Shown: positions 1 through 12,646 of the stretch, one piece after another
Layout: each line of letters opens with the position of its first letter
How positions within the stretch are numbered: position 1 is the first letter of the stretch
From: Lepisosteus oculatus
Lineage: Eukaryota > Chordata > Actinopteri > Semionotiformes > Lepisosteidae
Length of the DNA stretch: 64,000 bases
Direction: 5' to 3'
Assembly (NCBI RefSeq): GCF_040954835.1
Contig: NC_090697.1
Location: forward strand, 42,716,788-42,780,787
The notes under the pieces: model-generated
The model's database searches: none
Seen by the model: only the letters and a program-made list of their open reading frames with translations
What the model was told of the DNA's origin: nothing
Position numbers and translations under genes: made by a program

Positions 1-1161
1 TGTCTGTAAAATCAGAAACTTTGTCAATTTGGCATCATGTCCAGATCAAAAGACATCTGTGACGGTCTTAGGGAAGGGATTGTGGCTGCTTATCAGTCTG
101 AGAAGGGTTGCAAAGCCATTTCCAAACACAATGAAGTCCTTCATTCCATGCAAAGAAAGAGAAAATTCCAGACCCAGTTTACCCAGGAGTGGCCGTCCTA
201 TCAAATTCTCTCCAAGATCTGACCTTATAATGTTCCTAGAAGTCTCAAAGATCCATGAGTCCATCAGCAGGAAAAGATTGAATAAGAATGGCTTCCTTGG
301 AAGGATAGCCAGGATAAAACCATGTCTCTCCAAGAAGAACATTGCTGGACGGTTTAAGTTTGCAAAACCACACTTGAATGATAAACAAGATTTCTGGAAT
401 ATGTGCTCCAGACCAATGAGTCAAAAATGGAGTTGTATGGCCATAATGCAAAACGTAGTTTGGCAAAAACAACACAGCCTTTGTCCAGATAAAACCCATA
501 CCAACTGTCTAGCATGGCGGTGTTGGTGGGGTGGGCTGGTCGGCTTTGCATGGTTTGGATCTGTTTTACTGTCACAGGACCTGGACTCCCTGCTGTCGTT
601 GAATATACCATGAATTCCATGCTGTACTGAGGTATTCTAGAGGAAAATGAGACCATCTGTCTGACAGATAAAGCTGAACTGAAAGTGGATCATGCAACAG
701 GACAATGATCCGAAACACATAAGCACATCTATGGCATAATGGCTCAAAAAGAAGAAATTCAGGATTTTGGACTGACACAGTCAAAGTCCAGATCTGTACC
801 CCACAGAGATGCTGTGGCAGGACCTAAAGGGCAAAGGTAAAACAGTTCTGTAAGGAAGAGGGGGACAGACTTCCCATCAGGGCAGTGTGAGAGACTAATC
901 AACTTTTACCAGAAATATTTAATTCAAGCTTTTGCTGCTAAAGTAGAGTGTCACAAGTTTTTTAATTAAGGGGTGCACTAGCTAATCACACAAATACATT
1001 GAATGCTGGCAAATAATGACATAGTATACATTTTGTGTGTTATTTGTCAAATGAAGTTTTATCTGTTGTGAGAGAACTAAGGTGAGGTGAAGGTCAAATA
1101 TGTCTAAATGTAAAACCATAAGATTTTAAGGGGATATTCTTAACTTTTTCACCACACTGTA
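1..1161 (+). mobile_element. Tc1/mariner element, 3' part, degenerate
   Basis: The right end carries a Tc1-type terminal inverted repeat: reading inward from the TA at 1160-1161, the minus strand gives TACAGTGTGGTGAAAAAGT. Inside lies a broken transposase (37 to about 940). The left terminal repeat is off the window. The element sits in the BROX intron just upstream of the exon at 1224, in the same orientation as BROX. Many frame breaks and stops mark it as long dead. The superfamily call rests on the transposase motifs and the terminus; the exact subfamily is not determined. Confidence 0.75.
37..940 (+). pseudogene. Tc1/mariner transposase pseudogene
   Basis: The sequence begins with an intact start and an N-terminal helix-turn-helix-like part (MSRSKDICDGL...), open to 222. 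The similarity then continues in another reading frame from about 170 to 613, with a linker resembling the Tc1 SGRP motif region. Further on come recognisable but stop-broken pieces of the catalytic domain: GPGLPAVVEYTMNS near 575-615, a damaged equivalent of the QDNDPKHT block near 695-720, a damaged SPDLNP block near 770-800, and a C-terminal CERLI motif near 890. At least two frameshifts and several stops are present, so no functional enzyme is expected. It moved DNA by cut-and-paste at TA sites when active; here it is only a relic within a BROX intron. Confidence 0.7.
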
Positions 1162-1223
1162 CATGAGGCTGCATTCAAAGTGATATTATCTATGATAATT
1201 TATTGTGCTTTACCTTTCATCAG

Positions 1224-3539
1224 TGACTTGAAGGCAGCAAGGGCTCGACTTCTCGAAATGTTTACAGATCCCACATGCAATCCTGAAATAATGAAAAACG
1301 CTACTGATTCTTACTTCTCCCTTCTGCAAGGTTAGTACTGTCTTAGTGCAAAACTTTTCACTTTGTTTGGCTTAGAAAAAGAAATAAACAACCATGTTCT
1401 ACTAACAGTATTCACCCATGTGTAGCCAAAAATGAAAAACAGATTCAAGTAACACTACAAATTCTCTGTTGTTAATTTTGTATCATACAAAGAGCTATAG
1501 CCTTCTTCTCCCTTTTCCCATTTTCTTTAAATTAAAAGGTGTTTTTTTGAGTATATTAATAATCATAGATTTACAAAATATTATCCCCCCTCAATTTATT
1601 CTGTCAAAGGTGTATGTACAGTAATAATTTACTAAATTGATATAGGGACTACAGATAGAATGTGTACTGAGGAAAGTGAAGTGAATGTGAATATGGACTA
1701 TAAAAGCATTAAATAGTACATTAAAGGTGTAATTTATTATTGGATTGTAACCTATGATTTACAATCTACAATTTACAGAATGTATGATATTCATTTTGTT
1801 ATTATACTGTCTTGTTTGATGTTCTGCAGGTTTCATAGTGTCTTTAGATGGTACTACACAAGAAAACAAAATGCGATTTATTCAGAACTTCAAATGGACT
1901 GACACTTTGCAAGGAAACACTCCAAGGTAATAGTTTAAAATTTAAAGATATATATGCCCTAACTTTCAATTTGTCAAGGCAAAATCAGGGTTATGCACTA
2001 AAGCGATTGCCAGGATTGATCAGAATAAGTATTCTGTTTCAAACGTTTCTGTTTTGTATTGTTTATTTTCAAAATTAACTTGTATAACAAATGGAAATAC
2101 TGTTTATGAACAAACAATGTTAGAATTTAGTAGGCAGAAATTCTGGTATTCAGTTCTGAATAAAATGTTTGTCATTACTATTCTTTAACACTTGAATGAA
2201 TATGTTTGTTCTTCCTTATTCATAAAAGAAAAAATAAGTATAGACATGGAAGGGTAATACATGCATAGTTCTCAGGGGTGTTTGAAATATGAATTATCAA
2301 CAATTTTGAAGCAGATGGAAAAACTGCAGTTGTTTAGTTAAGATGAAAATGTTTTATTATGCAATATACTGTGTGGCATGCATGAGACTCTTTTACTGAA
2401 ATAAGCCAATCATTTTATACCTTTGGCTAAAGAAATAAAATTCTGTTGTTGTCCCACATCTATTCTTTTCAGTGCCCAGCAGGATGCTGTGTTTGAACTT
2501 GTCTCAATGACGTTTAATGTGGGACTCTGGTACTCCAAATTTGCTTCTAGATTGGCTGGGAAAGAAAAGTAAGTACTGCAGAAATGTCCTAGACATGAGG
2601 TGCGGTCATATCAGGACTGACTTTACTAACTCAGCAGTTGAAGGTGGTTTTCCATTGACATGAGAAACAACTCACAAAACGTGGAATTTCAGTACATCCA
2701 TTCATTATCAGGCTGATTTTTTTCAATTCAGGGTCACAGGGGGCCCAGAGCCTGTCTCTGCAATCAAAGGGCACAACAAGGCAGGATACACCCTCAGACG
2801 CTAGCCCATCACGCACAGTCACAAACATGCAAATACTCACACCAGGGCCAGTTTTTTTTGCAGAAACCAAGTAATCTGCCAGTATGTCTTTGGACTGTGG
2901 TGCCCAGAGGAAACCCAAGTGAATATGGGGATAATATTCAAAATCTATGCAGATAGCACCCCAGGAATTGAACCCAGTGCCCCAGTGCTGGGAGGCAGCA
3001 TTGCTAACCACTGCACCGCCATGTGGCTCACTTGACACTAAATGTTATTTCTTAAAAATTCTTTAAGATGTGTTAACTGGTTTTCAAGGGAAAGGTTGAT
3101 TTAGCCAGCAGCCATATCACCCTGCAACTCACAACTGGCAACCCACTGAAGCTAAGCAGGTGTGAGCCTGGTCAGTACCTGTATGGGACTAAGGTTGCTG
3201 CTGGAAGAGGTGTTAGTGGGGCCAGCAGGGGTCGCTCACCCTGCGGTCTATGTGGGTCCTAATGCCCCAGTATAGTGACGGGGACACTAAACTGTAAAAA
3301 AAACAGGCGCCGTCCTTCGGATGAGACATAAAACCGAGGTCCTGACTCTGTGGTCATTAAAAATGCCAGGGCGTTTCTCGGAAAGAGTAGGGGTGTAACC
3401 CCGGCATCCTGGCCAAATTTCCCATTGGCCCTTTCCAATCATGGCCTCCTAATAATCCCCCTCTATGAACTGGCTACATTTCTCTGCTCTCCTCCCCACT
3501 GAGTGGAGTGTCCAGAAGAGTGCTATATAAGTGTAAGCA

Positions 3540-3586
<47 letters not shown>

Positions 3587-6500
3587 GAAGGGAGTAAAAA
3601 CCAGGACAGATTAACACATTTTTGAAAGTCAAGATTTTGTGCCTACTTTTTATTGTTGTTTACTGAGAATGTGCATTTTATACAATTTTACACACTTCTC
3701 CAGGGTCACTTAATATCTAACAGAATGATGGAAGCAGAAGTTCTGTAACTTTGAAAGTTTACACTTCTATTTCCAAATGTGCATTATTTGTAACTCCTTT
3801 ATCACTCTGGCAATTACCAACTGGAAGTCCCAGAACGTAGAAGTGCAAGAACTCTGTAAAGCAGCAGCAGTGTTTGGAAAATCCGGTGTGTCAATGAGAG
3901 CTCTCTGTTCTCCAGCTGACACATGACTTGTGTTGTACCAGTTTAGGAATTTTAAGATGCAGATGTGTGAGAGGAGTGTGTGACTAGACTTCATGTTTTG
4001 TGGAATTTGTATTTCTGTAGTTTAGCTACATCTGTGTTTGCAGCAGGAAGTCGAACTTGCCTGCAGCTTGTATCTTACAGATTTTGTGGTCATTTTTGTC
4101 ATTTCATTTAGCAAAATAAATTAACTCAGTAGTAGGAGTAAAGCCCAATTTTTTTTATTCCAGCATAACAGAAACTGAAGCAAAAGAGGTTCACAAAAGC
4201 CTGAGAATTGCGGCAGGAATTTTCAAACATCTAAAGGTGATATAAACTTTTTTTTCTGCATTTGTAAGGTCATGTTTTTTTCTTATACAGTACAGCTTAA
4301 ATAATTTGGTAATTCCTGGAAATTGATTCAAACTAAAATGTGCAAAGTTGTTTTGGTCTTTTGAAATGCTGAAATCAAAATGGCACATTACCTCTACTGC
4401 ACCAATTTAAGAAACAGAATGTCTGACTGTTTTTGTTTTCCACATATTTGTTAAAAGACACAAGATGCTGACACACTCGGATACAATTTAGCATGTGTAA
4501 TACCTTTTGAGTGTGCCAGCCTGGTGCTTCACAGTAAAGCATATACTCTACTAACTGAATTGCTTACCTTATTTCTTATGAACTAACTTATTTTGTGATT
4601 GGTCTCCATTTTTTACAGAAACTATAGTATTAGAGAGTGGGCAGTAATAAAGTAGATGAATAATTGTCCCATAGTTGTCCCACAAATATTGATTTATAAT
4701 GTGAATTATATCTTGCAGCTGGAATGTACATAATTATGTTAATTGCAGTGACTCAGCATTGCAGTCAAGCCTATGTAGTTATATGACCCTTTCTTAAAAT
4801 CACACAATAGAAAATAATTGTTTCATTAGCATTATAAGGTGTGGAGTTATTTCAGCTACATTTCAGAAGGAACACCTTTCCCTCACGCATATTTATTACT
4901 TATTTCATAGGATGCCCACATTCCACGTCTTATTACTCCAGCAGAAAAAGGTCGAGATCTGGAACTTCGAGTTATTGACACTTACATTATCCAATGCCAG
5001 GCAGAAGCACAAGAAGGTAAATTAAGCCTTCTTTCTGTTTTAGAAGAAAAGGGTGTTACTATTGGTTTGATGTTGTTTTCTTCAGTGTTTCCTACTCTTC
5101 CTGAATTTCCTTTGAGATGTAGGATAGAACATTAATGTGTTGCTTTAGAATTAAAACATGTTACGTGATACAATGTGTTGCTTTCCAAACCAATTTCCAA
5201 GTCATTGCAAGAAGAACAACAACTTTTCTCTCTGTAATTCATCACCTACAAGTTATTTTGATTTAACTAAGCATACTACATCATCATGGATACTGTAAAA
5301 ATACCAATTAGTTGCAATTAGTTACTTCATAAGGTGAGGTCTTTATAACAGTGTCTGTTAGCATTCTTTTTTCTTTTCCCTTTCCTTCCCCAAAAGTGAC
5401 CATTGCCAGGGCCATTGAACTGAAACACAATGCCAGTCTGATAGGTGCTTTGGCATTTGAAACTGCCAATTTCTACAAGAAGGCTGGTGAGTTGTTTTTT
5501 TTCCTGTAACTTAGACAATTTTGTGGTTCTTTTCATTTTGCCTGTACACTGGCCTGTTGTCCCATAGTCAAAGGTCCATTTTTATTGACCCATAGTTTGC
5601 GCAACATTGAGAACTGAACATTACACTCAAACTGTATATATTAAGACGTCTAACATATTTAGTAAATAAAGTGTACATGATGCATGCTCCTAAATTACTT
5701 CTATAGCATCATGTACAAGTTATGTTTATAGTGTCACAGCATTCTGATTATGGTTGTCATTTCCATGTAACTGCAGATCACACTCTGAACTCGCTGGAGC
5801 CAGACTACACCAGCAAATGGAGGAAGTACTTTCAGCTCAAGCAGGCCTTCTACATGGCCTATGTAAGCCAAATTCAAAGTTCATGGAGTGTTACGTACCT
5901 TATCTCAGCTGCAACTTATTTGTATAATATGTTAAAATCTGTGTTAGACTTGTCACTTTTATTTTCCTGGGGCAGATCAATTACATGGTCTTTCATTATT
6001 TTTTCCCATACTCTTCAACTTAAGATGAAGGTGATCCTACACTGAAATATTGATGTGTCTTGACCAGACTGGACATACAGTACCTCTGTGACTGCCTTTT
6101 CTTTCTGTAGCTACTGTTTTGCAGTTCTCACATTTTGCAACAGCTTTAACTGCCATTATGTACCATGCACGCTAATGAACTTAATCCGTAAAGGGGCTGT
6201 TTTCTCATCATTGGATTAGAATGAGTTGGTGCACAAAACTAAATTTTTGAATAAACCTTGTGTGCTAACTTCATCAAATGGCTGTAGTAAAAACATTTTA
6301 ACTAATCAAACCTTTTCCCCCAGATGTTTGATTTCGGCTGATTTTGGTATTGCTTCTTCTGAAGAGACACTCATGGTTCATTTTTCCTTGTATTATAACA
6401 GTAACTAAAGATTTGGATTCATAATAACTGTAATGACATATTTTACCCAGGCTTACTGCTATAATGGGCCGATGCTTCTAGCAAGTGACAAGTGTGGAGA

Positions 6501-9275
6501 AGCAGTCAGATCTCTTCGAGAAGCCGAAAAGTGTAAGCATGCTTTTCCAGTCTAAAACCATTTTAACTTTAGGGTTCGCAATTGCATGCTTCCTGCCTGG
6601 AACCATTTCCTGTTGTTCAGCATAAAGATGCTGTCCAGTGTTTTTTAATATGCTTTTCTTTTGTGAACGTCTGTAGTACAGTAGCACATTGAAATAACGG
6701 TTAGTCAGGTGATTTATTAGTGTCTGCTGAAAAACCACCAAGGCAAGTCTTTAGTTCTAGATATCATCTCCACACTTCAGTTAGATGCATCTCCTTTTAC
6801 TTTTTCTAAAACTTTGTGAATCCCATTGGTGGGTCCATATTCTTGTCATTATTCTCATGTTTGTGTAAGTCTTAAAAAAAGATGGTAGATTAAATGAATA
6901 CCAAAATACATACAATGTATTTGGATTATTTAATACAATGATCCAACAGTAATTATCTTTGTGCGAACAAGTCACAGAAGTTTAATAAGTTTGCATGAAC
7001 GTTTAAATTCAGTAACTGGTGACACGTCTTGAGCAGCCATGACTTCAATTGCAGTTACAGTTTCATGTTTGATCAGTCTCTTGCATTGGCTTTTAGGAAT
7101 TTAGGCTCATTCATCTTTACAGAGCTGCCTCAATGTGGTGACATTTGCATGATCAGCTTGCTTCAGGTCTGAAATGCAAAATGTCTTCTTCAGTCATTCT
7201 GTCGTACGTCCGCTTTGTATGTTTAAGATCGTTGCCTGGCTGCGTGACCCACTTCATCTCAGTTTCGGACGATAAAATAATAGCCTGAAATTCTCCTCCA
7301 AAATGTGCTGACATAACACTGAGTTGTCAACGATGACAAGCCGTCTGGATCCTGAGGCAGCAAAGCAGCCTCAAACCATGATACTCCCACCACCATGCTT
7401 GACAGTCAGAATGAGCTATTTCTGTTGGCAGGCAGTGCAGAGGCAGTGTTTGTTTTTTGCCTCAGAAAATCTTTCTCATTGTGGCTGAAAAAGTTCAAGT
7501 TGTTACCCAGCTATTTTAACCACCTCATTGCTATTACCCACTTAACTATGCCAAGTACAGATTTGCTTATTATTTCACATTCAAAAATAATTGTACATCC
7601 TTCATACACGATTCCATCTCCAAAAACATTGAACTGGTAAATACTGTATAACTATTTACATTTAATTTATGAATTATATAAATTTATGTTTGTTAACCTA
7701 ACGGGTAAATAAATAATCTTTTAGTTATTTTAAACAAAAAGACTGTTTTCAGTTAAACAATAATGGGGGTTCACAGACTTTTTCTCACACTGTAGTTTTT
7801 GGAAGTCAAGATATTTATTTTTTGAATGTCTTAATATTTCTATTTCCCTTTTAGATTATACAAAAGCAGAGTCTTTATGTAAAGAGTACCGCCAAACCAA
7901 GGGGCCAGGAAGCACGGCTAAGCCTTCAGAACAGCTGTTCTTCACAAAACTAGGAGGTTTGATTAAAAACACGCTGGAAAAATGTGAAAGAGAAAATGGT
8001 TTCATGTGAGTATGTAAACCACCTTTTGAGCTGTAGGGGTAACCTCTGATGTCTCAATACAAATAACAAAAACAGACATGATGTTTGATAGACTGTTTTA
8101 AACAAAACTGTTTTAAAAATTATTGATGTGTTAAATAATGTGACAGTGAAACATGAACCAGAGAGCACAAGTGGAAACTAAATAACGAGAACAGAAAGCA
8201 CTTCTTTACCCAGAGGGTTGTGGGAGTATGGAACAAGCTACCCAGCCATGTGTTTGAAGCTGATACCCTGGTTTCTCTCAGGAAACATCTTGAAGTGGTC
8301 CTTGGATTCACTTAACTACTTAAAAGGCTAAATAAGCCTAATGGCCTCCTCTCGTTTGTAACCTTTATGTTGTTACATTGTATTACATGTACATGTGTAT
8401 GCAGTAGTGTGTGTGTATATATATATGAATCATAATATCTGGTGTATGTGGTAAATGTTGTTTTCTGTTTTTTTTTTCAAAACTGTATATTTTAGCACAG
8501 TTATATTTTTCATGCATTTTAATGATAACATGCTGCGGTCTTGGTGTGGAATATGAGCCTTGATGTTGTGTCTTTTTATTATAATATGTTTGCATCCTAG
8601 ATATTTCCAGAAAGTACCCCAGGACCCTCCAGATTTGGAACTGAAGGCCAGCTATGGACTTGTTGAGCCCATTGCCTTTGAATTTCCATCTGTCAGTCCT
8701 CAGTGTACACCTGAGGTTTACGCTACATTTGACCTGACTAAAAACCATAAAGATGACAAGGTATTAATTCCCTTTTCTGTCCTGCTTTCCTGAAAAAATC
8801 AGCTAAAATCTGTTTTAGTTCAGTTCTACAGACATTTATACAGCAAGCAAATTATTCTTTGCCAAGGAATGCTTTGAAAGTCCTGTACTTAGGTAACTTT
8901 GTACATAATTTATCAGAAGCAGGAATTTATCCCAACCAAATAAATGATTTAATTAAGATCTGTCAACAGGTAGATAGAATTTTAACATTGTTAATAATGT
9001 TAGTAATGTTTTACTGAATAGCACATTAGAGAAAATAGAATGAGATGATTTTCAGTGGTATATAAAATACTTCAAAAATGGAGCAGTAGTGGTCTTTTCA
9101 TGAAGCAGAAATAAGGCCAACATATATACTGTATAACAAGAATTGTAAAAAATAAGACAGTACATGTGTTCTTAAAATTGTTTTGCAGGCAAAACCTAAA
9201 CAAGAGGAAGAAGTTAAGCCAATGAAAGAACCAGATCTTAAGACACAAAAGGACACAGGCTGCAGTATTTCCTAA
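1224..9275 (+). CDS. brox: BROX, Bro1-domain and CAAX-box protein (5'-partial, 11 exons)
   Basis: Coding exons are 1224-1330, 1830-1926, 2473-2568, 4164-4236, 4911-5016, 5397-5486, 5777-5862, 6451-6532, 7855-8005, 8601-8760 and 9189-9275. All introns are GT-AG and all phases join, giving 377 residues plus one split codon. The N-terminus (about 34 residues in human BROX, recalled length 411) lies left of the window, so total length would match the family. Diagnostic stretches are [43 protein letters not shown] and YGLVEPI. Most of the protein is the Bro1 domain, a helical boomerang that binds the C-terminus of ESCRT-III CHMP4. The chain ends in CSIS, a CAAX box for farnesylation (human, recalled: CYIS). 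Human BROX is linked to ESCRT function at ruptured nuclear envelopes. Several introns contain repeats (V-SINE, 5S-SINE, Tc1, LINE), none interrupting an exon. Confidence 0.95.
2695..3028 (-). repeat. V-SINE (DANA/mermaid-like), full-length-like
   Basis: Read on the minus strand, it starts with a tRNA-like head (GTGCAGTGGTTAGCAATGC, then a B-box-like GGTTCAATTCC). It goes on to the conserved central block around the TCCAAAGACAT motif and ends near 2695 with the usual GAATGGATG tail. It lies in the BROX intron after the exon ending at 2568. Family name is from recalled consensus features. Confidence 0.6.
3104..3586 (+). repeat. 5S-rRNA-derived SINE (SINE3-type) with (TTA)n tail
   Basis: The head resembles 5S rRNA: GCCATATCACCCTG, then GAAGCTAAGCAGG, then GTCAGTACCTGTATGGG, matching the 5S box A and box C regions. 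A body follows with CCGTCCTTCGGATGAGACAT, and the 3' end GTGTAAGCAA runs into a TTA trinucleotide run (3541-3586). Compared with the copy at 29942 it lacks an internal 115-base block. It lies in the same BROX intron as the V-SINE just upstream. Confidence 0.7.
6960..7796 (-). mobile_element. Tc1/mariner relic in BROX intron
   Basis: The minus strand, read from about 7420 downward, gives broken transposase motifs: a remnant of the KHGGGS.MVWGC block near 7350-7400, then [18 protein letters not shown] and PGNDLKHT (the DNDPKHT equivalent) near 7200-7300. A degraded C-terminal region follows near 7030-7130. The right terminus near 7770-7794 (TTCACAGACTTTTTCTCACA) looks like a Tc1-type terminal repeat. 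Stops and frameshifts are frequent. The left end is uncertain and may extend to about 6740. Confidence 0.55.
8196..8378 (+). repeat. LINE 3' end (CR1/L2/Rex-like reverse transcriptase tail)
   Basis: An open stretch from 8196 to the stop at 8313-8315 encodes [14 protein letters not shown] followed by a leucine-rich end, the pattern of the last residues of non-LTR retrotransposon polyproteins (RVV.LWN.LP). A short 3' UTR follows (GGCCTCCTCTCGTTTGTAA). This is a 5'-truncated insertion in the BROX intron between the exons at 7855 and 8601. A second fragment of the same family is at 33066. Confidence 0.55.
8407..8426. repeat. Short (GT)n(AT)n microsatellite
   Basis: A short GT run passes into an AT run. 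It lies in a BROX intron just downstream of the LINE tail. Confidence 0.8.
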
Positions 9276-9740
9276 GAGCAGAGAAGATCTGCCATATCAT
9301 CATGATAAAATAGTGCAAGAGAGGAGCACATGGATATATCCTGTGGCGTTAATATAGAAAATGTTTTCTCAGATTTTCCTTTTTTAATGGCAGTCTGTGG
9401 TTCTTGCTTACAACTAAGTTGGTTTCCTTATAAGAAGCACAATTTCTGCATTACTAGGTGTATGGACATAATCATCTGTTGTCACAGAATAACCTGCAGT
9501 AAAAAACTTGGACAGTGGTTATTGAATTTAAACTACAAATTAACCCATTTGTGAAGATTAACTTAATTAGGTGAATCACCAGGTTAAGTGCAAAGGATAC
9601 AGTGCACTGTGGTACGTTGTATACTCATAATCAAATTAAAACTAAATTACATTGAATTTAAATTGGAGAAATTTGAGGGCAGTCAGGAAAAATGGAATCA
9701 GCTGATGTTACATAGTACATTTTAATAAACAATAATCATT
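9276..9740 (+). other. brox: BROX 3' UTR (proposed)
   Basis: Non-coding sequence follows the BROX stop. A canonical AATAAA at 9724-9729 is the first clear polyadenylation signal and would give a UTR of about 470 bases. Other AATAAA hexamers occur further on (for example near 10223), so a longer UTR is possible. Confidence 0.45.
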
Positions 9741-12600
9741 GTGTAATGATTTTGTGTTGTTCATAACAAAATAATTTTAGGAGTTGTACATTTGTTGAAA
9801 TGTTGTTTCTGCATTTTTGTACATTTGTTCTACTGCTGTTTTCTCACTAATGTATTATAGCCTTTTAGCATATACAGTATGGCCTTCATGCAAAAACTTA
9901 TTTAATCTGTCTATATGCACTTGTATTGTTTTCAAAACATTTAAATGATTTATTTGAGAAGTATAAAAAATATTGACATCCTTGTAAATATTATATTTGT
10001 TGTTGTCTTAGCACAGTCCAATTCAGAGACTTTTTGTGGTAAAAAAAAAGATTTATTAAGTTATCTGGGATGTTTAAGAAACAATCAACCATTAAAACCA
10101 TTCAACATTGTCTTCAGCCTATGGCTGCTTGATATGTAGTCTTAGCAGTTGTTTGGAGTTTGTGTCCATACTGCATGTTGGTGCCCTAAGGTGAGGATCC
10201 CACACCAGAATCTGATCTCTGAAATAAATCCACCACAATCCTGATTTATTTGAGTTAAAAAGAGGGGCGAAAACTGGAAATGTTTTGGCCTGTCTTCAGT
10301 TTAAAGCTTCATTTTTTTTTTTTGCAAGTGAGCCATACAACTTAATTTTGCATAGTAAAAGTAACCGACCAATATGTTATCATTCATCATATTAAACATT
10401 TGATTCACCAGCATTTATTCTTCAGTAATCTTCTCATTTCTTTACAGTACCGTATCATCCAGTGACATTGTATCTGGCATTTTAAAAGAATTATTGTGTG
10501 ATTGCTCTGATCTTGTAATTGATCTGATTAATTCTACAGTCTAATTAGTGCTTTATTAGGATTGAATGTTTTTTTTTCCTTTAATAGTAAATATTAATTA
10601 AATTGCTTTTGTTCTGTAATCATGGGAGAAGCAAATGTCCTCAGAAACTCAATATGCAGGTAGTCGTAGCCATGTTCTTCAACATAAAGGGTAACTCTTT
10701 GCTGACAGCACCATTCTAAAGTACCCAGTTCCCAAACATTTTGTTTGGTTGCACACAAAGAAAGGAACATTTTGTTAGAAACATGTTAGGGTATTTAGTA
10801 AGAATACATGAAAGCTTACAGTTGTCAGAGATGCATCATATCTTCTGTTATGTTAAACCCTTTTTTGTTTATCAATTTAATGATGCTGTTCACTAAAATT
10901 AAAGGGGAATGTTCCTATGTTTTTAAAAGGAACACAGACTGAATGAGTGTAGTTGAAATTTACCAACATTTCAAAGCCAAAACAAAAACTGTTGTGGCAG
11001 AGCAAAAAATGCATAAATATGCAAACTAATTCTGAATAAAATATGTGCTGTTATTAAAGTACACTTGTAAATGTAGGTGATAATGCTGAGTCTATAATCC
11101 TTTGCTTGTGGACTTTGTAACCACGATTTACAAACAAGGTGCAAGCTGGTGTAGTGAAATACTTCCATTTTGTTATCTATTGACACTTTTAACTACTCTG
11201 CCAAAGAGCATTAGACAATGTAAATAGAATTTAAAATATATTATATCCTTTTCTGACTTGTGCAATGTTTTGTTTGTAAGAGTTATGCATTACCACTTTG
11301 ATCTTGTTTTTTTTTCCTGAAAGAATCCAGACCTTTTTGTGACTTGGTCAGAAAAACACCACAAAACTGTATTGGCATAATACTCAAATAAAATGACAAA
11401 CCTAAATGGCTATTTTTGTTTTTGCCTGCTTTATGACAAAACCTGTACAAAAAAATTAAACTTATCAAAATTGTGCCATAATCAAGACTATAAGCCACTA
11501 TAATCAAGCCACTGGAAAAATCCATTTTAATGTCTTCAGTACAGTATTGTCTAATTACCCTCTTCTTTTGTTGACTACTATCAACCTTTTAGGTCTGAAT
11601 TACAATTTATGTCATGTTCTGTCTGTGTTTGCATGGAATTCTGCTGGGTGAATCACCCAGCAGTTGATTCTGCTATCAGTGATTCTGATTTTCTGGGAAA
11701 ATGGACCCTGGGGCGATTGTGCATGTTTGTGTCTGTGTGTACCCTGCGACGGATTGCCGCTCTGCCCCATGTATCCTTCCTATGCTCTATGCCCTACATT
11801 GCAAAATTGAGTCCATTTGCTTTTTCTCAAAGTTTGGGAAGAGTGATCAATGAAGTGATCAATGAAAGGAAAGTTTAATACTGTGCTTCGATGGCTCAGA
11901 ACCGTTCACAGCTTGTTTTGTGAGATATTCATTATGAGATATTCATCATTTATCTCATTCTTAATTGTGCTAAGGTAAATTTCTAAACTATATGATACAA
12001 TACAGTTATTTCAGAGGGCAATTTGACATGTACAGTATTGCTTAGCGTTGGAGAGTGCAAACAGGCTAAAAAATAAAAGATTACCATTTTCAGCAAACAT
12101 GCTATGAATGCCCTTTAAAAATGAAATAAGTTTGTTTGACAGAGTGTTTGCAGATTTATTTTAATGGGGTTCAATATTCTTTAGTTTAATCTTTTTAAAT
12201 GCATTCAAGTAAATGACAAGCAATTACATTTTAACATTTGTGTTCTTGGGAGAGAAAGATGTACACTAGAGAAAGGCTGCGAAGAAAGCTTATTAAAACA
12301 CTTTTAGGTCTGCAGCCTTGAAACTATACACAATGATAAAAAAGCTGAAGCCTTGAGAATGGAACTTTAGTAACAGACACAATGAAAAGCAGCAAATCTC
12401 TTTAAACTGTAAAACTGCAAAATCTACCATATAAAAATGTAAACAGCCCCATGGATCACGTAACTTGATCTGAAGCAGGATATCTAATTCCGGCATATCA
12501 GTCGTCTGGCATTCAGTTTCCACTTTCTTTCTCTTTGCTGTGCCTAGAGGCAATGCAGGATTTGGGTGCAGCAGAGCAGGCTTAAGCTACAGACTGGAAA
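9741..12600. other. BROX-FAM177B intergenic region
   Basis: An AT-rich stretch with no convincing coding exon. It holds a degraded V-SINE 3' fragment (11683-11790), a 10-base-arm hairpin at 11641-11663 (CTGCTGGGTG / CACCCAGCAG) and scattered polyadenylation-like hexamers. The FAM177B promoter is presumably in the last few hundred bases. Confidence 0.5.
11683..11790 (+). repeat. V-SINE 3' fragment
   Basis: The text from CTGGGAAAATGGACC through GTGTGTACCCTGCGACGGAT resembles the 3' half of the V-SINE copies in this window. The head is missing. Confidence 0.4.
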
Positions 12601-12625
12601 GTAAACGGGTCTTCAGAGAAATAAA

Positions 12626-12646
12626 ATGAATGAGGAGCTCAGAAAT
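12626..12646 (+). CDS. fam177b: Candidate first coding exon of FAM177B
   Basis: An ATG in the context AATAAAATGA opens seven codons (MNEELRN) and runs, exactly in phase 0, into a strong splice donor (AAT then GTAAGTAT at 12647). Joined to an acceptor at 14635 (ATGTCTAAG then GATGTC), the frame continues into the firm FAM177 exon. The alternative is that translation starts inside the next exon at 14627 (MSKDVTQ). Both give a short variable N-terminus before the conserved block, so protein homology does not decide between them. The proposal rests on the donor and phase only. Confidence 0.4.

Noticed and set aside
2631-3038. 135-codon minus-strand open frame in a BROX intron
   Set aside because: It coincides with a V-SINE copy read from its tRNA-like head.
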